In this document: positions 7,280 through 16,800 of the stretch, in pieces
How the letters are laid out: each line of letters starts with the position of its first letter
How positions within the stretch are numbered: the stretch's first letter is position 1
NCBI GenBank assembly: GCA_937916185.1
Contig: CALGGD010000109.1
Span: 1-20,261 of the forward strand
DNA length: 20,261 bases
From: an uncultured Oxalobacter sp.
Lineage (GTDB): Bacteria; Pseudomonadota; Gammaproteobacteria; Burkholderiales; Burkholderiaceae_D
Direction: 5' to 3'
The notes under the pieces: model-generated
What the model saw: only the letters and a program-made list of their open reading frames with translations
Database searches by the model: none
Told to the model about the DNA's origin: nothing
Program-made: the position numbers and the translations under genes

Positions 7280-8662
7280 ATGGCGACAGAAGGAAAACGA
7301 GAGAAGTTCTCTTCCCGCTTTGGATTCCTGCTGGTTGCGGCAGGCTGTGCAATCGGTCTTGGCAATGTCTGGCGTTTTCCCCATATGACAGGTCAATCGG
7401 GGGGAGCCCTGTTTGTCCTGATTTATCTGGGATTCCTGTTTTCGGTCGGATTGCCTTTCCTGATTATCGAGATTGCTGTCGGACGTGCTGCCCGTAAGTC
7501 CCTGTCAGGCGCTTTTGAAGTGCTGGCGGGGGAAAAGACCGGTTGGCGTCATCACAAATACTGGATGATTGCCGGCAACTATATCCTGATGTCTTTCTAT
7601 GGGTTGATAACAGGATGGCTGCTGTATTACAGCGTGCGTTTTGCAACGGGCGGTTTTGCGGAAGGGATTTCTGAAGCGCAGGCAGCAGAGGCATTCGCCG
7701 GTATGCTGGCAGATCCTGGCATCATGTTCATCTGTATGCTGGCTTGTTCAGCGGTTGCTTTCTGGGTGATCGGTAGGGGCGTTGTCAAAGGTGTTGAGCA
7801 GATTACAAAACCGATGATGATCCTTCTTTTGGTGATGCTTTTCGCCATGTCGGTGCATTCCGTTTTCCTGCCGGGATTTTGTGAAGGGATTTCCTATTAT
7901 CTGGTTCCGGATGGTGAGAGGATGGAAAAAATCGGTCTTCTGAAGATTGTCTGGAGTGCGATGGGGCAGGCATTCTTTACCTTGAGTATCGGAATTGGAG
8001 CCATCGAGATTTTCGGGACATATGCAGACAAGGACGGCTCGGTGGTTTCTGAAGCCGTATGGATTGCTGTCTTGGATACAGTAGTTGCGGTTCTGGCCGG
8101 TTTTGTGATTTTCCCTGCCTGTTTCACTTTCGGAGTGGAGCCTTCTGCGGGGCCGGGTCTTCTTTTCATTACATTGAATACGGTCTTTTCCAATATCGCG
8201 GGGGGCATGTTCTGGGGATCGCTGTTTTTCTTCTTCATGCTGTTCGCTGCAATGACAACATTGATTGCTGTCTATGAGAACATTGTTTCCATGACGGTTG
8301 AGCTTTTCAATATCAGCAGGAAACGGTCTATCATCATCAATTTCATCGTCCTGACAGCGCTTTCAATCCCGGTTTTATTGGGTTTCAATGTGCTGGAATC
8401 CATTCATCCGATGGGAGGGGACAGCACCATCCTGGATTTACAGGATTTCCTGATTTCCAATAACATCCTGCCACTGGGGTCAGTCCTTTTTGTCCTTTTC
8501 GTGACAGCGAGGAATGGGATGCAATGGGAAAAGTTTGTTGCGGAAGTCAATACCGGCGCAGGACTCAAGCTGCCAGTTTCGTTGCTCTGGTATTTCCGCT
8601 ATATCCTGCCAGTCGTGGTCGTTGTCCTGCTGATTGTCGGCTATTTCGATATTTTTGCCTGA
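7280..8662 (+). CDS. Sodium:neurotransmitter symporter (NSS) family transporter
   Basis: 460 residues from the ATG at 7280; a TTG four codons earlier is an alternative. The protein is an inner-membrane, LeuT-fold sodium-coupled importer, usually for amino acids or related amines; the substrate cannot be read. The TM1 signature AIGLGNVWRFP keeps the Asn and Arg that in LeuT contribute to sodium site 1 and the extracellular gate (LeuT Asn27 and Arg30). About 11-12 hydrophobic segments follow, the length expected of bacterial NSS proteins such as MhsT. It stands alone between the upstream terminator and a convergent paralogue. Confidence 0.93.
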   Translation: MATEGKREKFSSRFGFLLVAAGCAIGLGNVWRFPHMTGQSGGALFVLIYLGFLFSVGLPFLIIEIAVGRAARKSLSGAFEVLAGEKTGWRHHKYWMIAGNYILMSFYGLITGWLLYYSVRFATGGFAEGISEAQAAEAFAGMLADPGIMFICMLACSAVAFWVIGRGVVKGVEQITKPMMILLLVMLFAMSVHSVFLPGFCEGISYYLVPDGERMEKIGLLKIVWSAMGQAFFTLSIGIGAIEIFGTYADKDGSVVSEAVWIAVLDTVVAVLAGFVIFPACFTFGVEPSAGPGLLFITLNTVFSNIAGGMFWGSLFFFFMLFAAMTTLIAVYENIVSMTVELFNISRKRSIIINFIVLTALSIPVLLGFNVLESIHPMGGDSTILDLQDFLISNNILPLGSVLFVLFVTARNGMQWEKFVAEVNTGAGLKLPVSLLWYFRYILPVVVVVLLIVGYFDIFA

Positions 8663-8676
8663 GAAACCTGTGCCTG

Positions 8677-8705
8677 AACCTTTCCTTTCGGAAGAGAGGG
8701 GTTTT
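8677..8705. terminator. Possible bidirectional terminator between convergent NSS genes
   Basis: An imperfect hairpin: TTCC/GGAA around a TTTC loop, extended by AACC with GGTT, then TTTT. It lies in the 59-base gap between two converging genes, where a shared terminator would be expected. Confidence 0.4.
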
Positions 8706-8721
8706 CCAATAAGGATTCCTG

Positions 8722-10062
8722 TCAGTGCAGACCCTGAAAAAGGATGATGGCAATGACAGCTGGTGCGATATAGCGGCAGAACGGTTTCATCAGATGCAGC
8801 CAGAGCGGTTTCTCATTGCCTGCCAGGCGTTTGGCGAAGACAGGCCAGATTTTCCATCCCACGAGCAGGGAGGCGGCGATTGCACTGACAGGCATCATCA
8901 GGTTTGAGCTGATGAAATCAAGCAGGTCAAACAGGTTCTTTCCAAACAGCGTATAGTCTTTCCAGATGCCAAAAGAGAAGGATGCGCCGATACCGATGAT
9001 GAACATCAGGAAGGACATCGCACAGGTCGTTTTTGTGCGGCTGGTATTGTACTCATCGACGAAAAAGCCTGTTATCGGTTCCATCAGGGAAACAGATGAA
9101 GAGATGGCTGCGATGAAGAGCAGGAAGAAGAACAGCAATCCAAAGAAAGTGCCACCGGCCATCTGCCCGAAAATGGCGGGCATGGAAATGAATGTCAATC
9201 CAGGTCCCGCCTGCGGGTCAATGCCAAAAACCGTGATGGCGGGCAGGATCATCAGCCCACAGAGGAAACTGATGCTGACAGTCAGGCTGACGACATTGAG
9301 GGCGGTGCGGTGGATGGGGATGTCCTTGCCGGCATAAGAACCATAGGCAATCATGATGGCCATGCCGATGGACATGGAAAAGAAAGCCAATCCTGTCACA
9401 TCAATCAACATATCAGAAGTGATTTTGCTGAAATCCGGCTGAAGGAACAGGATGATGCCATCAATGGCACCGGGCAGTGTCAGTACACGACCAATCAGGA
9501 CAAGGATCAGTAGGAACAGCATGGTCATTAAATATTTGCATCCCCGTTCAATGCCTTTCTGGATGCCTGCAATGATCACACAGGCGGTTGCAGCCATAAA
9601 GAGCCCATGGTAGAACAGCGGCTCAACAGGATCGGCAACAAATGTCTCAAAGATCCGGGTGAGTTCTTTTGCATCCGATGTCGCAAGGGAACCCTGCAGG
9701 AACTTGAAGAAATAGGCAATGGTCCATCCCCCAACCACGCTGTAGAACGAAAGGATGATGAAGGCGCATAGGACGCTGAGATAACCGAAGATTTTCCAAT
9801 GGCTGCCTCCGAGCCGCTCGTAGGCGCCGACAGCGCCGCGCTGTGTGAGGGAGCCGATTGCCATTTCAGCAGTCATCAGTGCGACCCCCAATGTCGCACT
9901 GATGACAAGATAGAAAATCAGGAAGATTCCTCCACCGTTCCGTGCCACCATATAGGGGAATTTCCAGATGGATCCTAACCCGACGGCAGAACCTGCTGCT
10001 GCAAGGATGAAACCAAGTCTTGAGCCCCATTCACCACGTGCTGAGCGGTTGTTTTTTCCCAT
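8722..10062 (-). CDS. NSS family transporter, divergent TM1 signature
   Basis: 446 residues, the same family as the gene facing it but clearly a different subfamily; the two share the fold and TM1 pattern, not close identity. The N terminus after MGKNNRSARGEWGSRLGF runs straight into TM1. That helix reads AVGLGSIWKFPY, so LeuT's conserved Asn27 is Ser and Arg30 is Lys. About 11 membrane segments can be seen. It starts 12 bases after the ubiX stop on the minus strand, so it is probably the last gene of the nfsB-tex-ubiX transcript. Only a weak ribosome site precedes the ATG. The substrate is unknown. Confidence 0.92.
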   Translation of the reverse strand: MGKNNRSARGEWGSRLGFILAAAGSAVGLGSIWKFPYMVARNGGGIFLIFYLVISATLGVALMTAEMAIGSLTQRGAVGAYERLGGSHWKIFGYLSVLCAFIILSFYSVVGGWTIAYFFKFLQGSLATSDAKELTRIFETFVADPVEPLFYHGLFMAATACVIIAGIQKGIERGCKYLMTMLFLLILVLIGRVLTLPGAIDGIILFLQPDFSKITSDMLIDVTGLAFFSMSIGMAIMIAYGSYAGKDIPIHRTALNVVSLTVSISFLCGLMILPAITVFGIDPQAGPGLTFISMPAIFGQMAGGTFFGLLFFFLLFIAAISSSVSLMEPITGFFVDEYNTSRTKTTCAMSFLMFIIGIGASFSFGIWKDYTLFGKNLFDLLDFISSNLMMPVSAIAASLLVGWKIWPVFAKRLAGNEKPLWLHLMKPFCRYIAPAVIAIILFQGLH

Positions 10063-10074
10063 AGCCGTTTCAGG

Positions 10075-10665
10075 TTATCTTGTAATGCCATTCCAGACAG
10101 CAAGCTGACTGTCAGTGATATTGAAGAGCTGCAGTATCCGCCTCACAGTCTGTCCGACAAGATCATCGATTATCTGAGGGTGGTTGTAGAAAGCGGGAAC
10201 AGGTGGGTAAATGATACCGCCCATTTCCGTGACGGAAGCCATATTCCGGATATGCGCCAGGTTCAGGGGGGCCTCACGGGGAACCAATACCAGTTTCCGG
10301 CGTTCTTTCAGGGTGACATCTGCTGAACGGGTAATGAGATTGTCACAGAAGCCATGTGCGACAGCAGCCAGTGTCCGCATGGAACATGGGGCAATCACCA
10401 TCCCTTCGCAGGTGAAAGAGCCGCTGGCAATGGCGGCACTGATGTTGTGGACATTGTAAACATGGTCTGCCAGTTCATTGGCCTGGTCAACAGACATCCC
10501 CATTTCATGGGTAAGGGTGATGCTTCCAGCCCCTGAGATGACCAAGTGGGTCTCGATGTCAGGCATCTTCTGCAAGAGCTTCAGCAGGGTAATGCCATAA
10601 ATGGCGCCACTGGCACCGGTCATGGCGACAATGAAATGTTTTTTAACAGGAGGTTGTGTATTCAT
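10075..10665 (-). CDS. ubiX: Flavin prenyltransferase UbiX
   Basis: 196 residues. UbiX prenylates FMN to make the prFMN cofactor of UbiD-type reversible decarboxylases, including the one used in ubiquinone synthesis. The FMN-binding Rossmann start is MTGASGAIYG (GASGA at 17-21). The APCSMRTLAAVAHG segment and the C-terminal PPVPAFYNHP are strong family signatures. It overlaps the end of tex by four bases, and AAGGAAAC upstream can serve as ribosome site. No ubiD is present in the window, so the client enzyme is elsewhere. Confidence 0.96.
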   Translation of the reverse strand: MNTQPPVKKHFIVAMTGASGAIYGITLLKLLQKMPDIETHLVISGAGSITLTHEMGMSVDQANELADHVYNVHNISAAIASGSFTCEGMVIAPCSMRTLAAVAHGFCDNLITRSADVTLKERRKLVLVPREAPLNLAHIRNMASVTEMGGIIYPPVPAFYNHPQIIDDLVGQTVRRILQLFNITDSQLAVWNGITR

Positions 10666-13022
10666 CGATATCGGTTTCCTTGGTTCAGACGGGCAAATGC
10701 CTCTGCGAAAGCCGTCTTGCTGGAAGAGGATTTCCCCATGTTTTTCCTGCCGTGCTGACGGGATTCAAGCGGATGTCCGGGTAAGTGGGATGATCGTGGG
10801 GCGGATGCCTTCTCAAAGTTCATGGAAAGGGCGATGCGCCTGCGCTTGATGTCAACATCCAGCACGCTGACCTTGACAAGCTGTCCTGTTCTCACAATCT
10901 GATGGGGGTCTGATACAAAGCGGTCAGACAAAGCAGAAATATGCACAAGACCATCCTGATGGACGCCGATATCGACAAATGCCCCGAAAGCAGTGACATT
11001 GGTGACAACGCCTTCAAGAATCATCCCAGGTTCCAGGTCATCGATGGTTTCAACACCATCCTTGAACCGGGCATAGGTGAATTCCGGCCGTGGATCCCTG
11101 CCTGGTTTTTCCAGTTCTTCCAGGATGTCTTTTATTGTGGGAATCCCGAAGCGGCCGTTGGCATAACGTTCTGGACGGATATGTTTCAGCAATCCGGTAT
11201 TGCCCATGATGTCATGGATATCCATCTTCAGGTCATCAAGGATGGTATTGACCAAAGGGTATGATTCCGGATGCACAGCCGTTGCATCCAAAGGGTTGCC
11301 GCCTTGGGGGATTCTTAGGAAACCGGCTGCCTGCTCAAAAGTCTTTGTACCGAAACGGGGAACATCCATCAGGCTTGCCCGGTCATTGAAGGGGCCGTTC
11401 TCGTTACGGTAACGTACAATATTCTCTGCGATTCCCTTTGTCAGCCCTGAGATACGGGTCAGCAGGGGAACCGAAGCAGTGTTCACATCAACACCGACAG
11501 CGTTCACACAATCTTCGATGGTGGCGTCCAATGAACGGTTGAGGTGGGATTGTGCCACATCATGCTGGTATTGTCCGACACCGATGGATTTAGGCTCAAT
11601 TTTCACCAGTTCCGCCAAGGGGTCCTGAAGACGGCGTGCAATGGAGACGGCCCCTCTCAGGGAGACATCCATATCCGGCAGTTCCTGCGCGGCATATTCA
11701 GAGGCGGAATAGACCGAAGCACCTGCTTCGGAGACGACCACGCTGACGATATTCCGGTCTTTATGGTTTGAGACAAGTTCTTTTGCCAGCCTGTCTGTCT
11801 CACGGGAAGCGGTTCCATTGCCAACAGCGATAAGTTCAACGTTGTATCGTTCGACCAGCCCTGACAGGGTGTGCAGTGCGCCTTTCCAGTCATTCCGGGG
11901 TTGATGGGGATAGACTGTTTCCGTGGCGAGAACCTTGCCTGTTGCATCGACCACAGCCGTTTTCACTCCTGTCCGGATGCCAGGATCCAATCCCATGGTG
12001 ACCTTATGACCGGCAGGTGCCGCCAGCAGCAGGGAGCGCAGGTTCTTTGCAAAAACGGCGATGGCCTCGTCTTCCGCTTTTTCCCGCAGCTTTGCCATCA
12101 GTTCTGTTTCAAGGCGTGGAAAAATGCGTACACGCCATGTCCAACGGACCGTATCCATCAGCCATCTGTCAGCAGGACGGTTCCGGTCTTTTATACCAGC
12201 CTTTTCCGCAATGAGTTTCTCGCAGGGGTTGTGCGGATCGCTCCATCGGGGAGTCTCTGTTTCTGAATCAAGGCGGATGCGGAGAGAAAGCACTTCTTCC
12301 CGTCTGCCCCGCAGGACGGCAAGCATACGGTGGGAGGCTATGCTGCTGACTGGTTCGGCATAATTGTAATAATCAACAAAGCGCAGGTCTTTCTGAGGGG
12401 AGGATTCGATGTCAATGGCTTTGGATTCAAGGACACCGTGGCTGTCTATGTACCGGCGCAATGCTGTCAACAGGAGGGCATCTTCTGAAAACCTTTCCAT
12501 CAGGATATGACGGGCGCCTTCCAATGCCGCCTTTACATCGGGTACACCGGGATTGTCTCCTTCTGATGTGGAAAAAGGGGGGCTTAGGAAAGAAGATGCT
12601 GCTGTTTCTGGAGCCAGGGTTGGGTCTGCCAGAAGGCTGTCAGCCAGTTCTGCCAGTCCTGCTTCAATAGCCAGTTTTGCTTTTGTCCGCCGTTTGGGAC
12701 GGTAGGGCAGGTACAGGTCTTCCAGTTGGGATTTTTCCTGTGCTGCATTGATGGCGGTCAACAGGGAAGGCGTCATCTTCTGCTGCGCAGTGATTGCCTC
12801 GATAATCGTCTGACGGCGCTGTTCCAATTCACGCAGATAGGCAAGCCGTCCCTGTAAGAGGCGAAGTTGTCCGTCATCCAGGCCTCCCGTCACTTCTTTG
12901 CGGTAGCGTGCGATGAATGGCACTGTCGCCCCTTCATCCAACAGGGCAATTGCAGCGGAAACCTGCCGGACAGTGGCGTCCAGTTCAATTGCCAGCTGTT
13001 TTTCAATCGTTTCAACCGTCAT
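10662..13022 (-). CDS. tex: Tex family S1 RNA-binding protein (transcription accessory protein)
   Basis: 786 residues from the ATG at 13022. Tex proteins bind nucleic acid and RNA polymerase-associated transcripts. The order is as expected: N-terminal helical region with TVPFIARYRKEVTGGLDD, a YqgF/RNase H-like domain beginning near residue 345 (MGLDPGIRTGVKTAVVD), helix-hairpin-helix segments, and an S1 domain near 664-735 (GVVTNVTAFGAFVDIG). The tail of ~50 residues is basic and Ser-rich. An upstream TTG at 13034 directly follows the nitroreductase stop codon and could add four residues. The ATG gives the N-terminal length common in Betaproteobacteria, although its AGGA sits unusually close. 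Confidence 0.95.
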   Translation of the reverse strand: MTVETIEKQLAIELDATVRQVSAAIALLDEGATVPFIARYRKEVTGGLDDGQLRLLQGRLAYLRELEQRRQTIIEAITAQQKMTPSLLTAINAAQEKSQLEDLYLPYRPKRRTKAKLAIEAGLAELADSLLADPTLAPETAASSFLSPPFSTSEGDNPGVPDVKAALEGARHILMERFSEDALLLTALRRYIDSHGVLESKAIDIESSPQKDLRFVDYYNYAEPVSSIASHRMLAVLRGRREEVLSLRIRLDSETETPRWSDPHNPCEKLIAEKAGIKDRNRPADRWLMDTVRWTWRVRIFPRLETELMAKLREKAEDEAIAVFAKNLRSLLLAAPAGHKVTMGLDPGIRTGVKTAVVDATGKVLATETVYPHQPRNDWKGALHTLSGLVERYNVELIAVGNGTASRETDRLAKELVSNHKDRNIVSVVVSEAGASVYSASEYAAQELPDMDVSLRGAVSIARRLQDPLAELVKIEPKSIGVGQYQHDVAQSHLNRSLDATIEDCVNAVGVDVNTASVPLLTRISGLTKGIAENIVRYRNENGPFNDRASLMDVPRFGTKTFEQAAGFLRIPQGGNPLDATAVHPESYPLVNTILDDLKMDIHDIMGNTGLLKHIRPERYANGRFGIPTIKDILEELEKPGRDPRPEFTYARFKDGVETIDDLEPGMILEGVVTNVTAFGAFVDIGVHQDGLVHISALSDRFVSDPHQIVRTGQLVKVSVLDVDIKRRRIALSMNFEKASAPRSSHLPGHPLESRQHGRKNMGKSSSSKTAFAEAFARLNQGNRYR

Positions 13023-13034
13023 ATCCTGAGACAA

Positions 13035-13679
13035 TCAGTCCAGTTCACTGAAAATGGCATCAGCAGGTAAACGGGATTTCTTACGGGTTGCATTACTGTC
13101 GTCTGATGCACCATATCCCAACGTGACAATCGCAACACTCTGCAATCCCTTTTCACGCAGGCCAAGGATCTCATCCAGTTTGCCGGGGTGGTATCCTTCA
13201 ATTGCAGTTGATTGGATACCCAGGCTGGCAGCGCCATACAACAGGGCAGCCATCGCAATATACACTTGATGTGTTGCCCAGGAACGCAGTTGTCCACGGT
13301 CACGTTTCATCGAGACATACCATTTGCGTTTTGAGTCACCCTCTTTTTTGATGGCTTCATTAGGAAAACGTCCATCAGCATCTTCCTGGGCTGTCACGGC
13401 ATCCAGATGTGCGTCATCCAGACCATCCCTGACACACAGCACCACAAAATGCGAGCAGTCATCAGTCCTTGGCCAGTTGAAATCAACAACCGCAGGACGG
13501 ATAAGCTGTTTGGCTTTATCACTGGATCCAATGATGAAATGCCAAGGCTGGCTGTTCACCGCAGAAGGCGTCAGTCGCAGGATCTCTTTCAGCTTTTCGA
13601 TGTCACTGTCGGGAATCTTTCTGGTGGAATCATAGTGCTTTGTCGTGAAGCGATGGGAAGAAAGTTCAAACAAGTCCAT
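13035..13679 (-). CDS. NAD(P)H nitroreductase, NfsB-like
   Basis: 214 residues, nitroreductase family, FMN-dependent. It resembles oxygen-insensitive NfsB/dihydropteridine reductase: RFTTKHYD near the N terminus, LTPSAVNSQPWHFI at about 36-49 (FMN-binding), and the C-terminal LQSVAIVTLGYG...KKSRLP, which holds conserved flavin-phosphate-binding residues. A consensus AGGAGG (13684-13689) lies four bases before the ATG, the strongest ribosome site in this cluster. It is the first gene of the minus-strand group nfsB-tex-ubiX-NSS, with tex starting at or just after its stop. Confidence 0.93.
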   Translation of the reverse strand: MDLFELSSHRFTTKHYDSTRKIPDSDIEKLKEILRLTPSAVNSQPWHFIIGSSDKAKQLIRPAVVDFNWPRTDDCSHFVVLCVRDGLDDAHLDAVTAQEDADGRFPNEAIKKEGDSKRKWYVSMKRDRGQLRSWATHQVYIAMAALLYGAASLGIQSTAIEGYHPGKLDEILGLREKGLQSVAIVTLGYGASDDSNATRKKSRLPADAIFSELD

Positions 13680-13843
13680 AGAGCCTCCTGCTGGGACGAT
13701 TGGAAAAAACCTATCTTATCAGATTGCTTGAGTTCTGATTGAGATGGTTCCGGTTTTAGCGCTGTTTCACAGGAGAACCCATTACTTTTTTTGAATGTTT
13801 GAGCGATAATGGATTACTTTGGCTTTTTGAAAACACAGTCGGT

Positions 13844-16800
13844 ATGGCAAACCTTGGCAAAATGCGGTTCACGTTGGAAGACATCAAACGCCAGTTTGAT
13901 CCCAGGGCTTACACGCTTGGGCTTGCCTACGCCCAGAAAAAGCGTGTTGTCCAAATCCAGCGCACAGGCAATCTCATCCGTTCCAAGGTGAATGAGACAG
14001 CCAATACAGCCTACCAACAGAACATCTTCATCAAATCCACTACCTCTGGTATCCAGTTCCAGGGAACCTGTTCCTGCCCAGAAGTGCTGAACTGCCATCA
14101 TGTCGCATCGGTGCTGCTGTCGATTGTCCGTCAGAACGAATTGCAGAGCAGGGAAGCCTCCATGCATTCACCGCTGACCAGTTGGGTGCATAAGCTGTAT
14201 CTGGCAGTGCGTCCTGATTCACCTGAGGCTTTGGCGGCAGAAGCGGCAGAACATGAATCGCCTGAAAAACTGCTGTTTGTCCTGTCTCCTGATCCAGCTG
14301 ACAGACGGATTTTCATGAGTCTGTGCCGTGTACGGATAAAACGGAATGGTCAGTTTGCGGGCATCACGACAGTCTCTGACCTGAATGCCCTGTTGATGGA
14401 AAAACCCGCTTGCCTGCATGATGGGAATGCCGATGCAGTCAGGCTGTTTGCCGCACTGTGTTGTGGAATGCCGCCTTCAAGTACGGTTATGGCTTTGCCA
14501 CAGGGGCATCTTGGAGGGCATCTGGTTGAGATTCTGATGTCGCGCCGGGAACTGTACTGGGTCAATACCCGTGAAGATATTGGAAAGGGGCTTTTTTTCC
14601 CCTTGGAGAGGTCTCCTGAACGCGAAGCGGATCTGTTCTGGGATGAGGCAGGGACAAAACTGCGGCTGCGTTGGCGGTTTTCGCAGGTCACTGGAAAACG
14701 GCGTTCTTCGGGCACCGTTGATTATATCCTGCCTACAGAGCCAGCTTGGTATATTGACAACCTGTCGTCCGGAAAACTGACCTTGCCAGGACGTATGGCT
14801 GGCATGACTGTCATGGGAATCCATGAGATTGTGGCGCATATGCCTGTTATCCCCGTTGGAAACCGCCGGATTGTTTCCCGACTGCTGGCTGAGAAAGGAC
14901 TCGAGGGTGTGATTCCATTGCCTGAACCACTCCAGGAAACGGTTTACGACGATGTTTTCCCAGAGCCAGTGCTGTATCTTGGCTGCCGTCCGCATTTCTA
15001 CAGTGAATCAGAAGCGCCGGTCTGGTTCGATTATGCCCAGCTGTCTTTCAACTATGAAGGAAAGACCGTTTATTATGGATCCAGCCTGCCAGTGATCCGC
15101 GAAACAGAAAACGGTGCGATTGAGCGGATTGTCCGTGATGGGCTGACTGAGGAAGCCTGTGCAGATGCTTTATTTCAGGCTGGTTTCCGGATGCCGCAGA
15201 CATCAGAATATCCTATAAGGACTTTGCCAGGCGCATTGACATTGGAGAACCCTTCAGATTGGCTCCGTTTCACCCAGGAAACCCTGCCTTCTTTGCGTTC
15301 TGAAGGATGGCGGGTTACCAAATCCCCTGATTTCCGTTACAACCTGCAGCCGGTCAGACGGTGGTACGCCGATGTCATGATGCATGGCGAGGATGACAGG
15401 GATCATTTTTCTCTTGAATTGGGGATTGTGGTTGGGCGCAGGCATTATCCGCTTTTCCCCTTATTGGTGCCATTGCTCCAGCAGTTTCCGGAAAGTTTTG
15501 AATATGGGGAACTTGATAAGCATGACAAAGATGAAGCGGTTCTGGCGACATTGCCAGACAAAAGCCGTGTGTCATTGCCATGGCGGATGGTTGCGCCAAT
15601 CCTGAAAATCCTGGGAGAGCTGTATTACCTGGATGCCCAGCAGACAGTATTGGTCATGCATCGGCTGGATGCGGCCCGTCTCGCTGAACTGGAGCAAGCT
15701 GTCGGACTGCAGTGGATCAACGCGGAACCTTTGCTTGGTATGGGACGCAAATTGCTGGCATTCAATGGTGTGAAGGCTGTGAAACCGCCCGCCTCACTCA
15801 AGGCAACCCTGCGGGATTATCAGGTTGAAGGGCTTTCTTGGATGCAGTATCTGCGGGAATATTCACTGGCGGGCATTTTGGCTGACGACATGGGGCTTGG
15901 AAAAACCCTCCAGACCCTTGCCCATATCCTGTTGGAAAAAGAATCCGGACGTCTGACCGCGCCAGCCCTGATTGTCGCGCCAACCAGCCTGATGGGGAAC
16001 TGGCAGGATGAGGCAAAGCGTTTCACGCCATCCCTGAATGTCCTGTTGGTACATGGGAAAGACCGTGCCCAACGGTTCAATGCCATAGATGGTGCTGATA
16101 TTGTGCTGACAACTTACGCATTGCTGCCTCGAGATGAGGAAGAACTGATGCGGCACGATTTCCATCTGATCATCCTGGATGAATCCCAGTACATCAAGAA
16201 CAACCGTTCAAAAGCGGCACAGGTTGCTTCCCGTTTACGGGCGACCCATCGGCTTTGCCTGACAGGGACACCGCTTGAGAACCACTTGGGCGAATTGTGG
16301 TCGCAGTTCCACTTCCTGCTGCCAGGGATGCTGGGAAGCGAAAAGGCGTTCAACAGCAGTTTCCGCCATGCGATTGAGCGTTCTGGCGATAAGACCAAAC
16401 AGCAGCTGCTGAACCGACGGATCCATCCTTTCCTGCTGCGCCGGACGAAAGACCGTGTCGCAAAAGAACTGCCGATGAAGACAGAGATGGTTCGGTATGT
16501 GGATTTTGGTGTGACACAACGCCAGATTTACGAATCAATGCGTGAGTTGATGGACCGCAAAGTGCGTGAAGAGGTGGCAAAGCTTGGCATCGCCCACTGT
16601 CAGATGATTATCTTGGAGGCGCTTCTGAAACTGCGTCAGGTCTGTTGCGACCCCCGTCTGCTCAAGGGGAGTTATAGGAAAACCAATGCTTCCGCAAAGC
16701 TTGTGGAGTTGATGTCAATGCTCAATGAGCTGCTGCAGGAAGACCGCCGTATCCTGGTGTTTTCCCAGTTCACCAGTATGCTGACGTTGATTGAGCATGA

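Noticed and set aside
13680..13843. Defined promoters in the nfsB/SNF2 divergent gap
   Set aside because: Promoters must exist here, but I found no hexamer pair on either strand good enough to place.
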